Below are positions 49,729 to 58,076 of a stretch of DNA of 64,000 bases, piece after piece. Below the pieces are notes generated by a model. The model ran no database searches. It saw only the letters and a list, made by a program, of their open reading frames with translations, and was not told the origin of the DNA. The first letter of the stretch is position 1. The number at the start of each line of letters is the position of its first letter. This stretch comes from Bifidobacterium merycicum DSM 6492 (GTDB lineage: Bacteria; Actinomycetota; Actinomycetes; Actinomycetales; Bifidobacteriaceae): NCBI RefSeq assembly GCF_900129045.1, contig NZ_FQTX01000007.1, positions 1 to 64,000 of the forward strand, in the 5' to 3' direction. The translations under genes and the position numbers were made by a program.

Positions 49729-50766
49729 TCACCGCTCGTGAATCACGCCATATCCATCGTGTTCGAACGGACGGAAATCGTCGGCGCGGGGGCCCGCCGG
49801 CTCATGCCGGATCGCACGGTCGGTGCCGAGCTTCTTATGCGCCCTGAGCTCCGGCACTTCGGTCAGATCGTACGGCGTGGTCTGATACACCCAATTGAGC
49901 CAGTTGCGCCACAACAGGTTCGCGTGCGCACGCCAGGCGAACAACGGTTCCAGCTTCGGATCGTCATGCGGGAAATAGTTCTTCGGGAACGGCACGTTGG
50001 TCATGCCCTTGGCCATGTCACGCTCGTACTCCTCGGCGAGCGTCATCTTGCCATACTCCCAGTGGCCCAGCGCGAACACTTCGGAGAAATCGCGCGTGGC
50101 GATCAGGCCCGGACCGGACTCCGGCCCCCAAGTCAGAATCTGCAGATCGGGATTGGCGCGCACATCGCGCTCATCCACGCCGGCGAGACGGGAATGCGGC
50201 TGCAACGCGATCTCGTCGAAGCCGTTGGTCAGGAAGCAGTACTCGTCCTGCAGGCACTGCGGGAAGACGCCGAAGATCTTCTCCGGCAGGTCGACCTTGT
50301 GCACGCCGTACCGCTCGTACAGCGCACCCATCGCACCCCAGCACAGGTACATGGTGGAGAACACGTGCGTGGACGCCCACTCGAGGATCCGCTGGAATTC
50401 CTCCCAGTAGTCGACCTGCTCGAAGGGCATGTGTTCCACCGGGGCGCCCGTCACCACGAAACCGTCGTAATAGTTGTCCTTCAGCGCATCCAGCGTTTCG
50501 TAGAACTTCACCAGATGGTCGGCGGACACGTGCGTCGCCTCGTGGGTGGAGGTTTTCATGAAGTCGATCTCGACCTGCAGCGGGCTTTTCGAGATGAGCC
50601 TGAGCAGCTGCGTCTCGGTTTCGATCTTCTTCGGCATCAGATTCAAAATCACCAGCCGCAGCGGGCGGACGCGCTGCCGCTCCGCCTCGGTCTTCTCCAA
50701 CGCGAAGATACGCTCCGAATCGAGGATGGCTCTGGCCGGAAGGCCACTGGGAATCTTGATAGGCAT
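49729..50766 (-). CDS. metA: Homoserine O-acyltransferase MetA (predicted acetyltransferase)
   Basis: This 345-residue enzyme acylates homoserine at the start of methionine synthesis. The catalytic Cys is Cys142 in MYLCWGAMGAL, and the family blocks RLVILNLMPKKIETETQLLR and FALGHWEYGK are present. Position 111 is Glu (GAPVEHMPFEQVDYW). In this family Glu at that position goes with acetyl-CoA and Gly with succinyl-CoA, so the product is probably O-acetylhomoserine. CATAAT lies 7 nt before the ATG, consistent with leaderless transcription. The C-terminal ~40 residues are a hydrophilic extension. Confidence 0.95.
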   Translation of the reverse strand: MPIKIPSGLPARAILDSERIFALEKTEAERQRVRPLRLVILNLMPKKIETETQLLRLISKSPLQVEIDFMKTSTHEATHVSADHLVKFYETLDALKDNYYDGFVVTGAPVEHMPFEQVDYWEEFQRILEWASTHVFSTMYLCWGAMGALYERYGVHKVDLPEKIFGVFPQCLQDEYCFLTNGFDEIALQPHSRLAGVDERDVRANPDLQILTWGPESGPGLIATRDFSEVFALGHWEYGKMTLAEEYERDMAKGMTNVPFPKNYFPHDDPKLEPLFAWRAHANLLWRNWLNWVYQTTPYDLTEVPELRAHKKLGTDRAIRHEPAGPRADDFRPFEHDGYGVIHER

Positions 50767-50773
50767 GGTTTAC

Positions 50774-50779
50774 ATTATG
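50774..50779 (-). promoter_or_regulatory. Leaderless -10 element (CATAAT)
   Basis: CATAAT on the minus strand ends 7 nt before the metA ATG. Confidence 0.45.
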
Positions 50780-50827
50780 CAGTGCACCATGCCAAGCGGC
50801 TTGGAAACATTCACGACACGCGCAGAG

Positions 50828-50855
50828 TTGACATACGCATCCCTCCGCTTATAAT
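50828..50855 (+). promoter_or_regulatory. Promoter of initiator tRNA (TTGACA-N16-TATAAT)
   Basis: TTGACA (50828-50833) and TATAAT (50850-50855) are 16 nt apart, the best consensus promoter in the window, about 28 nt upstream of the tRNA. Confidence 0.85.
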
Positions 50856-50883
50856 AGGTAGAGCTGTCAAAAAGACAAGCCGT

Positions 50884-50960
50884 CGCGGGGTGGAGCAGCT
50901 CGGTAGCTCGCTGGGCTCATAACCCAGAGGTCCATGGTTCAAATCCATGCCCCGCTACCA
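50884..50960 (+). tRNA. Initiator tRNA-fMet (CAT anticodon)
   Basis: The 77-nt sequence starts CGCGGGG and ends CCCCGCTACCA with CCA encoded. The first base pair of the acceptor is a mismatch (C1 opposite T72) and the anticodon stem ends with three G-C pairs (GGG/CCC) around CTCATAA; both mark an initiator rather than an elongator tRNA. Confidence 0.95.
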
Positions 50961-50964
50961 ATGG

Positions 50965-50994
50965 AAGGCCGGGAATCGCAAGATTACCGGCCTT
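50965..50994 (+). terminator. Terminator after initiator tRNA
   Basis: AAGGCCGG (50965-50972) and CCGGCCTT (50987-50994) form an 8-bp stem followed by TTTG, starting 5 nt after the tRNA. Confidence 0.8.
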
Positions 50995-51079
50995 TGTCGT
51001 ACTCTCACGCTGCCGTGGGATGTTTGGCGGTAATTGCCGTTACCTATTTATCTTCCCTGTCGTCATCACCGTGATCCCG

Positions 51080-53011
51080 TTACAGTGATTCACGCCGGTG
51101 GGCCATGACCAGGATCAGGATGCCCGAAGCGAGCGCCATCAGCGCCATGACGACGGCGAAGACCACATCACTGCCCGTCGAGGCAAGCGGTTTCTCCGGC
51201 TCACCGGGTTGCTCGACCTCCTCATCGACCGGCTCCTCCGGTTCCTCCGGCTTCTCTTCCTCGGGTTCCTCGATCACCCTCGCCTGCTCCCACTGGTCAT
51301 CGTAGGCGCTGGCGGCGGGCATGACTCGATCATCGCCGGGGAACGTCCATACGAACGCATACCAGCCGTGCTCCTCGGCGACGATGTTCACCGGATCACC
51401 GTGCGCGTCCAACGCACCGGCACCCACCCGGATGCGCCCGTTCCTGGCCGGCACATCCCATGTGCCGATCAGCTTGTGATGTTCATCCTCCTGCGGCACT
51501 TCCGCACCGGACGGACGGTATTCGTCATCGCTGCCCGGATCATCCCTGTCACCGGACCACCACACGCTCACCTTCGCATACTCCTCGTCGGCGCCGATGC
51601 CGAACTCCTCATCTCCCTTGAACTCGCCATGATCCTCGGGGAATCCGGTCACGGTGATGGTGTCGCTGAGCTGCGCACCCAATGACGGGCTGTGCTCGGT
51701 GATCGTCGACTCCACTTCCACTTTGGCACGGTTCACGTTCGTCTCCTCGGCTTCAAGGAACATGCTCACAGCATCCTTCGTGACATATTCGCCCGCCTTC
51801 CCCGCTTGCTCGGAAGCGTCGAACGCCCACACCCACGTGCCGATACCGCCACGCGACGGCGTACGGTACTGCTCATCGCCGCCCGGCTGCGTCACGGCAG
51901 TGACGGTTTTCCTCTGCCCCGGCCCTGTGAACGCTGCGGAACCATACGCCGCAGGCTTGTGCCCACGCTTCGCGATGCGTTCGAGGAACGCCTCGACGCT
52001 CTCCCCATCGCCCGGCTTCAGCGGATCGCCCAGCTCATTGGCGCGAATCGCATCGAAATAGTATCCTTTGGCCTGCAACCCCAAGCCTTCGGGCCAATGA
52101 CTATCGGCACCGGTCACGGTGGATGTGACCTCATCGCTCACCGTCTCACCGGCATCCACGATCTTCCTCGAAGCGACCGTGGTCACACCGGGCGTGAAAT
52201 CCTTGCGCACCTTGAACGTGATGCCGTCGCCCGACACTTCGCTTTGGCTGCCATAGCATGCGTAATCCTGATTACTCACCAACTGCAATACGCTCGGTAC
52301 CTCATAACGCGTATCCACCTTCACCTCACCGGCACCGGTGGCATGCCATGCGTGACGAATCGCGGTATTCCCCGAAACACCGCTCACCGTTTGTCCGCCA
52401 TCATCGAACCGGGCCGGACCGCTCAGACTGACGGTATAGGGAACACCCGCGAGCGCCTTGCCATTGCTTCTCACCAGCACATCCACCCAGCCGGAACGCT
52501 TGCCCTCCACCATCTGGCTGGAAACCTGCAAGCCGACCGGCAGGTTCACACCGGCCTCGCTCCACAAACGATCCGCAATCGCCCCCAAATCCGGGTATTG
52601 CGCGGAAATAACCGCCCAATGGCGAGCCCACGCCTGCACGTCGAGTTCCATATACCTATGCACCAGCACGCCGATGGCGGCATGCGTTTTCGCATCACGA
52701 CTGTTCTGATAGCGGTTCGCAAGCCAAGCGATGCGACGTATGTTCTCGTTATCCCCCACCGGCCGTTCAGCCGAATAGTCGCTGCTGGAATCCGCGCCCG
52801 CCTTCATGCAGTAGGCGAGCCTGCCATCAGGCAACTGTTTGATTGCGCCGATTAACAGATTCCTGCCGTCGACGCGATACCACAGATTCGTGCCGGGCGG
52901 CGGCTCATTCAACGTCGCCGCGAACGCGCTCGCCGAGCTTGCCATCATCATCACGAACGCGATGACGATCGCCGCCAACATGGAAAGGTAGCGCCATGGT
53001 TTTGTGGCCAT
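51080..53011 (-). CDS. Sortase-anchored cell-surface protein (LASTG)
   Basis: This 643-residue exported protein has a signal peptide (MATKPWRYLSM, hydrophobic core, ASA/AFA region near residue 28-31). Its C-terminal sorting signal is LASTG at 609-613, then a hydrophobic helix and a basic tail (HRRESL). LAXTG is the form recognised by class E sortases. A Glu/Pro-rich stalk (EEPEEEKPEEPEEPVDEE) spans the wall before the anchor. The N-terminal domain has LAYCMKAG (Cys68), reminiscent of the Cys of thioester (TQXA) adhesin domains, but I do not find the matching TQ. AGGAGG lies 6 nt before the ATG at 53011. No sortase gene is adjacent. Confidence 0.85.
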   Translation of the reverse strand: MATKPWRYLSMLAAIVIAFVMMMASSASAFAATLNEPPPGTNLWYRVDGRNLLIGAIKQLPDGRLAYCMKAGADSSSDYSAERPVGDNENIRRIAWLANRYQNSRDAKTHAAIGVLVHRYMELDVQAWARHWAVISAQYPDLGAIADRLWSEAGVNLPVGLQVSSQMVEGKRSGWVDVLVRSNGKALAGVPYTVSLSGPARFDDGGQTVSGVSGNTAIRHAWHATGAGEVKVDTRYEVPSVLQLVSNQDYACYGSQSEVSGDGITFKVRKDFTPGVTTVASRKIVDAGETVSDEVTSTVTGADSHWPEGLGLQAKGYYFDAIRANELGDPLKPGDGESVEAFLERIAKRGHKPAAYGSAAFTGPGQRKTVTAVTQPGGDEQYRTPSRGGIGTWVWAFDASEQAGKAGEYVTKDAVSMFLEAEETNVNRAKVEVESTITEHSPSLGAQLSDTITVTGFPEDHGEFKGDEEFGIGADEEYAKVSVWWSGDRDDPGSDDEYRPSGAEVPQEDEHHKLIGTWDVPARNGRIRVGAGALDAHGDPVNIVAEEHGWYAFVWTFPGDDRVMPAASAYDDQWEQARVIEEPEEEKPEEPEEPVDEEVEQPGEPEKPLASTGSDVVFAVVMALMALASGILILVMAHRRESL

Positions 53012-53146
53012 ATTCTTCCTCCTATATACATATGGTGTCGCCCTGCCGGCCGCGATGCCGGGGGCTACCACCGAGACTGCCAGATGCCGCACAGACATTC
53101 CACGTTTTCCTCCCCCTGTGGTCGGAACCCCCTTCGCCGGGCGTGT

Positions 53147-53250
53147 TGTGGATAAATCCAAGCGCCGGTTATGCACATTTCGCCGCTCACGGCACATGTC
53201 ACGTGAAGTTGTCCACAACGACGGGGGTAATATCCCCAAACTCGTCCACA
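53147..53250. promoter_or_regulatory. Cluster of four DnaA-box-like sites
   Basis: TTATCCACA on the minus strand (53147-53155) and TTATGCACA (53169-53177) fit TTATNCACA exactly. TTGTCCACA (53209-53217) and TCGTCCACA (53242-53250) differ by one and two bases. All lie in the divergent gap between the surface-protein gene and glgE, just upstream of a TACAAT -10-like word at 53270-53275. Confidence 0.55.
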
Positions 53251-53313
53251 TTCTTCGCTGTCCCGCACATACAATAGGAACGAAACCATTATGAGTAGCA
53301 AGGAGAAGGCTGC

Positions 53314-55524
53314 ATGTCGACGAAGACGACCGATAATACAGCAGGGAAGAACGCGGAGTCATCCGCGAAACCGACAACCGGTGCGGCGGAGCGCACCACA
53401 GCGAGGAGGACCAGGCGCACCGCCAAGGCCACGCCCATAATTCAAGGCGAAGCCCCGGCTCCCGTCATTCCCGTCACCGAACCCGGCCAGTTCGGCCGCG
53501 TCAACGTGATGGACATCACCCCGAACGAGGAGCATGGCGTCTTCCCGGCGCGCGTGGAGCTCGGCGAGGCGTTCGAAGTCACCGCGCAGGTGTTCATCGA
53601 AGGACGCACCAAGGTCGGCGCGACCGCCGTGGTGCGCAATCCGCGCGGCAAGGAAATGCTGCGCCTGCCGATGACATGCGTGAACCCTGGTCTGGACCGT
53701 TGGACCGTGACGTTGAAGTGCGGCGAGCGCAGCGACGTCAAGCCGTGGGAGGACGGCTTCCCCAAGGTGAAGCGTCAGCTCGGCGAGTGGACTGTCACCG
53801 TGGAAGGTTGGGAGGACACCTACGCTTCCTGGCTGCATGACGCCACCATCAAGGTGGAAGTGAACGATGATGTGGAGAACGCGCTGATCTCCGGCTCCCG
53901 GCTGCTCGCACGCTGGGCGCTCGCCGATGATTCCAAGCTCAACGCCCGCCAGCGCAAGACGTTGGAGGCCGCGGCCGCGACCATGGCGGACACCACCCTC
54001 TCCCCCGAGGAGCGTCTCGCCGCCGCCACCGACGATGCGATCAGTGAACTGCATGCGACGAATCCGCTGCGCGACGGCCTGTCGCCGAGCGCCCCGCAGC
54101 GTTTCAAGGTGGAACGTCCGAAGTCCAGCTTCGCCGCCTGGTACCAGTTCTTCCCGCGTTCCGAAGGCGCGACCTTCGATACGGAGACCGGCAAGATCAA
54201 GCAGGGCACGCTGGTCACCGCGCTGTCCGGTCTGGAACGTGCGAAGGCGGAAGGCTTCGATATCGTCTATCTACCGCCGATCTTCCCGATTGGCGTGACG
54301 AACCGCAAGGGCCGCAACAATGCTTTGGTGGCCGGTCCCGACGATCCGGGCTCCCCGTTCGGCATCGGTTCGGCGCTGGGCGGTCATGACACCGTGGATC
54401 CGCTGCTGGGAACCATGGATGATTTCAAGGCGTTCTGCGCCCGTGCGCATGAGCTCGGCTTGGAGGTCGCGCTCGACTTCGCCCTGCAGTGCTCCCCCGA
54501 CCACCCGTGGGTCAAGCAGCATCCGAACTGGTTCCGCACCAAGCCTGACGGCACCATCGCGTTCGCCGAGAACCCGCCGAAGAAGTATCAGGACATCTAC
54601 CCGATCGACTTCAACGCCGACATGGCCGGCATCGAAAAGGAAGTCGAACGCATTATGAACCTGTGGATCGCCGCCGGCGTGACCTTCTTCCGCGTCGATA
54701 ACCCGCACACCAAGCCGGTGCGTTTCTGGCAGGATGTGATCGCCGCGGTCACGAAGAAGCACCCCGAAGTGCTGTTCCTCGCTGAAGCGTTCACCCGCCC
54801 CGGCATGATGCGCGCGCTGAGCTATGCGGGCTTCACCCAGTCTCACTGCTACTTCCCGTGGCGTAACACCAAGGAGGAGCTCGAAAAGTACCTGCTGGAG
54901 ACCAACGGCGACAACGGTTACTACCAGCACAACACCTTCTGGCCGACCACGCCCGACATCCTCACCGACTATGTGCGCGACAACGGCGTGGCGGGCCATG
55001 CCGTCCGCGCGGTGCTGGCCGCCATGGGTAGCCCGAGCTGGGGCATCTACAACGGTTTCGAACTCGTGGAGAACAAGCAGCGCCCCGGTTTCGAGGAGCA
55101 GATCGACAACGAGAAGTACGAGGTCAAGGTGCGCGACTGGGAGGATGCCGACAAGTACGGCATCGCCGAGCTGCTGACCAGCCTGAACAGGATCCGCCGC
55201 GAGTATGCCGACGTGTTCAGCTACCACAATGTGAGCATCCTGCCGTCGTCCGATCCGAACATCCTCGCGTTCGCCCGCCACACGCCCGCCGAGCTGACGA
55301 GCACCGGCAAGGCCGAAACGCTGGTCGTGGTGGTGAATCTTGACGGTCATAACGCGCATCAGTCGGAAGTGCATCTGGAGATGCCTGATTTCGATATCGA
55401 TCCGCAGTGGGGCGCGCATATGCGTGAAGAGCTTACGGGCCGTGATTTCGCGTGGAGCTGGGACAACTTCGTCTCGCTCGCCCCGTGGGCCGACGTCGCG
55501 CACGTGTTCCACATCGTCCGCTAG
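53314..55524 (+). CDS. glgE: Maltose-1-phosphate maltosyltransferase GlgE
   Basis: This 736-residue GH13_3 enzyme transfers maltosyl units from alpha-maltose-1-phosphate onto alpha-1,4-glucan. The TIM-barrel core shows DIVYLPPIFPIGVTNRKGRNN, EVALDFALQCSPDHPWV, the nucleophile Asp462 in FFRVDNPHTKP and the general acid Glu491 in LFLAEAFTRP; their 29-residue spacing is that of characterised GlgEs. An N-terminal domain (about 60-170) and a Thr/Ala/Lys-rich leader (1-45) precede it. AGGAG precedes the ATG. No GlgM, TreS or Pep2 gene is nearby, so the donor must come from elsewhere. Confidence 0.95.
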   Translation: MSTKTTDNTAGKNAESSAKPTTGAAERTTARRTRRTAKATPIIQGEAPAPVIPVTEPGQFGRVNVMDITPNEEHGVFPARVELGEAFEVTAQVFIEGRTKVGATAVVRNPRGKEMLRLPMTCVNPGLDRWTVTLKCGERSDVKPWEDGFPKVKRQLGEWTVTVEGWEDTYASWLHDATIKVEVNDDVENALISGSRLLARWALADDSKLNARQRKTLEAAAATMADTTLSPEERLAAATDDAISELHATNPLRDGLSPSAPQRFKVERPKSSFAAWYQFFPRSEGATFDTETGKIKQGTLVTALSGLERAKAEGFDIVYLPPIFPIGVTNRKGRNNALVAGPDDPGSPFGIGSALGGHDTVDPLLGTMDDFKAFCARAHELGLEVALDFALQCSPDHPWVKQHPNWFRTKPDGTIAFAENPPKKYQDIYPIDFNADMAGIEKEVERIMNLWIAAGVTFFRVDNPHTKPVRFWQDVIAAVTKKHPEVLFLAEAFTRPGMMRALSYAGFTQSHCYFPWRNTKEELEKYLLETNGDNGYYQHNTFWPTTPDILTDYVRDNGVAGHAVRAVLAAMGSPSWGIYNGFELVENKQRPGFEEQIDNEKYEVKVRDWEDADKYGIAELLTSLNRIRREYADVFSYHNVSILPSSDPNILAFARHTPAELTSTGKAETLVVVVNLDGHNAHQSEVHLEMPDFDIDPQWGAHMREELTGRDFAWSWDNFVSLAPWADVAHVFHIVR

Positions 55525-55545
55525 TTCCAACATAGTCAGCGATAC

Positions 55546-55586
55546 GACGGGTGCCCGAACCGGAACCATCGATTCGGGCACCCGTC
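55546..55586 (+). terminator. Terminator after glgE
   Basis: GACGGGTGCCCGAA (55546-55559) and its exact complement (55573-55586) form a 14-bp stem. Confidence 0.8.
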
Positions 55587-55677
55587 GCCTTACCCATGAC
55601 GTGCCTGCCGTACTTCGGCGGAAAGAGGTATTGTGGGTATCGGAAATACAACCTGCCCCATCTCAAGGAGAAACGAA

Positions 55678-56172
55678 ATGGCAGAAACCTTCAACGTCGT
55701 GGTGGAGATCCCGCGCGGCTCCAAGAACAAGTACGAAGTCGACCACGAGACGGGCCGCGTGTTCCTGGACCGCACCCTGTTCACCTCCATGGGCTACCCG
55801 GACGATTACGGCTACATCGACGGCACCCTGGGCGAGGACGGCGATCCGCTGGACGCGCTGGTCATGATCCCGAACTCCGTGTTCCCGGGCTGCGTGGTCG
55901 AGTGCCGCGCCGTCGGCCTGTACCACATGGTGGACGAAGCCGGTGGAGACGATAAGGTCCTGTGCGTGCCCGCCGACGTGCGTTTCGACGACATCAAGGA
56001 TGTCGAGGATGTGTCCGAGTACCACAAGGCTGAAATCAAGCACTTCTTCGAGCAGTACAAGGCCCTGGAACCGGGCAAGGAAGTGCTGCCCGGCGATTAC
56101 TGGACCGGTGCCGCCAAGGCCGAGGAGGAGATCGTCGCCGCTCGCAAGCGTCTCGCCGAAAGCGAGAAGTGA
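55678..56172 (+). CDS. ppa: Inorganic pyrophosphatase (family I)
   Basis: This 164-residue soluble enzyme hydrolyses pyrophosphate, driving biosynthetic reactions. The family I core is visible as VVEIPRGSKNKYEVD, MGYPDDYGYIDGTLGEDGDPLDALV (the metal-binding Asp cluster) and ISEYHKAEIKHFFEQYK-like sequence near the C-terminus. AGGAG lies 7 nt before the ATG at 55678; an upstream frame adds 15 non-family residues. Confidence 0.97.
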   Translation: MAETFNVVVEIPRGSKNKYEVDHETGRVFLDRTLFTSMGYPDDYGYIDGTLGEDGDPLDALVMIPNSVFPGCVVECRAVGLYHMVDEAGGDDKVLCVPADVRFDDIKDVEDVSEYHKAEIKHFFEQYKALEPGKEVLPGDYWTGAAKAEEEIVAARKRLAESEK

Positions 56173-56224
56173 CCGACCGGATCAACCGATGATTCCCGCA
56201 TGATGGCGGGAAACCGGCGAACCG

Positions 56225-56250
56225 CGACATCGCATAACGACATCGCATAA
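56225..56250. repeat. Perfect 13-bp tandem duplication
   Basis: CGACATCGCATAA occurs twice head to tail (56225-56237, 56238-56250) just before the ppa terminator. Probably a slippage duplication. Confidence 0.8.
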
Positions 56251-56253
56251 TGG

Positions 56254-56284
56254 GAAACCGCCCTTGTTTCGAGGGCGGTTTCTG
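56254..56284 (+). terminator. Intrinsic terminator after ppa
   Basis: GAAACCGCCCT (56254-56264) and AGGGCGGTTTC (56272-56282) form an 11-bp stem. Confidence 0.85.
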
Positions 56285-56334
56285 CGTATCATGTGCCCTT
56301 GTAATTGACGACATGCGAACAGTATTCGCTGAAT

Positions 56335-56449
56335 TCAAAGCCCGCCGCAGGTGAGGCAGTTCTATGTCGGTACCCCTAGGCGTAGGCGGTTCACCCCGTC
56401 GAGGCCCATCCCGTGGGGAGACCGGCGGGATGAACCTTTGTTCAAACCC
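56335..56449 (+). promoter_or_regulatory. Structured leader of mntP, candidate metal riboswitch
   Basis: The ~115 nt before the mntP ATG is rich in pairable blocks: GGTTCA (56388-56393) with TGAACC (56431-56436), TGAAC/GTTCA in the last 25 nt, and GC-rich inner stems. It contains GGTGAGGC (56350-56357), a word typical of M-box cores, and GGGGAGACC (56415-56423). There is no normal ribosome site next to the ATG. Genes of this family are often under the yybP-ykoY manganese riboswitch; I cannot decide the class by eye. Confidence 0.45.
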
Positions 56450-57016
56450 ATGTTGCAGACATTTCTTATCGCAATTTCCGTTTCCATGGACGCGTTCGCC
56501 GTCTCCATCGGCAAGGGATTGACCGTCAAACGGCTCCGCGTGATGGACGCACTGAAAAGCGCCTTGTGGTTCGGCGGTTTCCAGGCGTTGTTCCCCATAC
56601 TCGGCTATTTCGCGACTTCCACGTTCAGCCGATACGTGACGGCGGTGGATCATTGGATCATTTTCTTCCTGCTCATGCTGATCGGCGGCAGTATGGTGCG
56701 CGAAGCGTTCGAGGAGGATGAGGAGAACGCCAAGGAGACGCCGGAATTCGACTGGCATCACATGCTGCCGATCGCGTTCGCGTGCAGTATCGACGCGTTC
56801 GCCGTCGGTGTGAGTTTCGCGTTCATGAATCTCAACATCTGGCTGTCTGCGGCCATCATCGGCGTGACGACCGGCCTGTTCGCGGTCGCCGGACTGTGCA
56901 TCGGCAGGCTGTTCGGCTCGCATTGGCAGAAGCCCGCGCAGATCATCGGCGGTTTCGTGCTGATGCTCATCGGCGTGAAGGTGCTGCTGGAGCATCTGAG
57001 CATCATCGGCTTCTGA
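56450..57016 (+). CDS. mntP: MntP-like manganese efflux protein
   Basis: This 188-residue protein has six helices and two copies of the family signature: SVSMDAFAVSIGKGL near the N-terminus and ACSIDAFAVGVSFAF in the middle, each with the conserved Asp. MntP/UPF0059 proteins export Mn2+. A longer frame (from 56351) has no family likeness and lies in the structured leader, so the ATG at 56450 is taken. A strong terminator follows. Confidence 0.92.
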   Translation: MLQTFLIAISVSMDAFAVSIGKGLTVKRLRVMDALKSALWFGGFQALFPILGYFATSTFSRYVTAVDHWIIFFLLMLIGGSMVREAFEEDEENAKETPEFDWHHMLPIAFACSIDAFAVGVSFAFMNLNIWLSAAIIGVTTGLFAVAGLCIGRLFGSHWQKPAQIIGGFVLMLIGVKVLLEHLSIIGF

Positions 57017-57075
57017 GAATGCGAGACCGGTACGAACACATACCGGTAGACGACCCGATAAACGCCTGATAAACG

Positions 57076-57113
57076 AAAGCCCTGCGGTTCACAACCGAAC
57101 CGCAGGGCTTTTA
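57076..57113. terminator. Bidirectional terminator, mntP / membrane protein
   Basis: AAAGCCCTGCGGTTC (57076-57090) and its exact complement (57097-57111) form a 15-bp stem with a 6-nt loop and T/A runs on both sides. Confidence 0.9.
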
Positions 57114-57155
57114 TGTCTCTATCTTGTAGTCGCTTAAGCCGCCTGTATCCGCAGA

Positions 57156-57902
57156 TCAACAGCCGACGATCTGAACCAGCAGCGCGGCGGCGAACACCAC
57201 TAGGCCGAACAACATCACCGGCAGCATGGCCACACCGACCCACGGTTCACGCGCGTCCTCGGCGGGATCAAGCTCCTTCATCCAGAATACGGACGCGTAG
57301 GCGAGCAGCAACGCCACCACGATCATCGCGACGATCAGTGCGACGAATTTCCCGGTGCTCGCTTCACCTTCGACGAACTGGCCGGTGACCACGACGTACG
57401 GGAGGAATGCCCATCCCGCCAACGAAATCGATGCGGCGCCGCCGGTCACGCAATGCGACAGCGCACGAATGAGATGCGAACGCTCCTCGCGCAGCATCTG
57501 GCGACCGAACGACACCACAGTCAACAGGACGAGCAGGCCTGCGACCGCCGCCGCCCAGCACATCATCGGATACGTATTACGCATGAGATCGTCGTTCAGG
57601 ATCTTCTCATTCGTGGGAACCAGCTTCTCGCCAAGCGTGGTGGCGGCGAACACCAGCGACAGCAGACCCGTCACCATGCCGATGATGCGATCGGCGACAC
57701 CCGCGCGGAACGGCCAGCATACGTGGAATACCACCAGCACCACCAGCGCGATGGCCGCAAGGCCGTACACCACCGTCGTCGACATCGATCCTCGTACAGC
57801 GGATAGCAACAGCGCCACCACAATGAACACCACATACGCCGCAGCCTGCACACCCAACATCCGTGCGCACCCGGCGCTTCTTTTCTCCACGCTTTCGTTC
57901 AT
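57156..57902 (-). CDS. Multi-spanning membrane protein of unknown function
   Basis: This 248-residue protein has about six or seven hydrophobic helices in evenly spaced groups and no soluble domain. I do not recognise a family. A GGAG site lies 5 nt before the ATG. It is divergent from glnR and convergent with mntP. Confidence 0.65.
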   Translation of the reverse strand: MNESVEKRSAGCARMLGVQAAAYVVFIVVALLLSAVRGSMSTTVVYGLAAIALVVLVVFHVCWPFRAGVADRIIGMVTGLLSLVFAATTLGEKLVPTNEKILNDDLMRNTYPMMCWAAAVAGLLVLLTVVSFGRQMLREERSHLIRALSHCVTGGAASISLAGWAFLPYVVVTGQFVEGEASTGKFVALIVAMIVVALLLAYASVFWMKELDPAEDAREPWVGVAMLPVMLFGLVVFAAALLVQIVGC

Positions 57903-58076
57903 GTCAACTCCAGATTCTCGTTCGGCACTCCCCTTATCCTACTCAATCCCCCCACACGCCTTACATGTTCTAAACAAAAGGGGTGCATTCTGGTATGCAG
58001 CGTGCGTCGCGCGTGTCCACGATGTGCGCGTAAAATATCCACAAATCGACAAGCAAACCGAAACAGGGGGTTTGAC

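Noticed and set aside
49566-49847. A 93-codon frame after the LacI-like operator
   Set aside because: It runs through the metA terminator and into metA in antisense, with no ribosome site; it is unlikely to be the missing target gene.
58035-58043. A lone DnaA-box-like ATATCCACA upstream of glnR
   Set aside because: A single site with one mismatch is expected by chance, unlike the cluster upstream of glgE.
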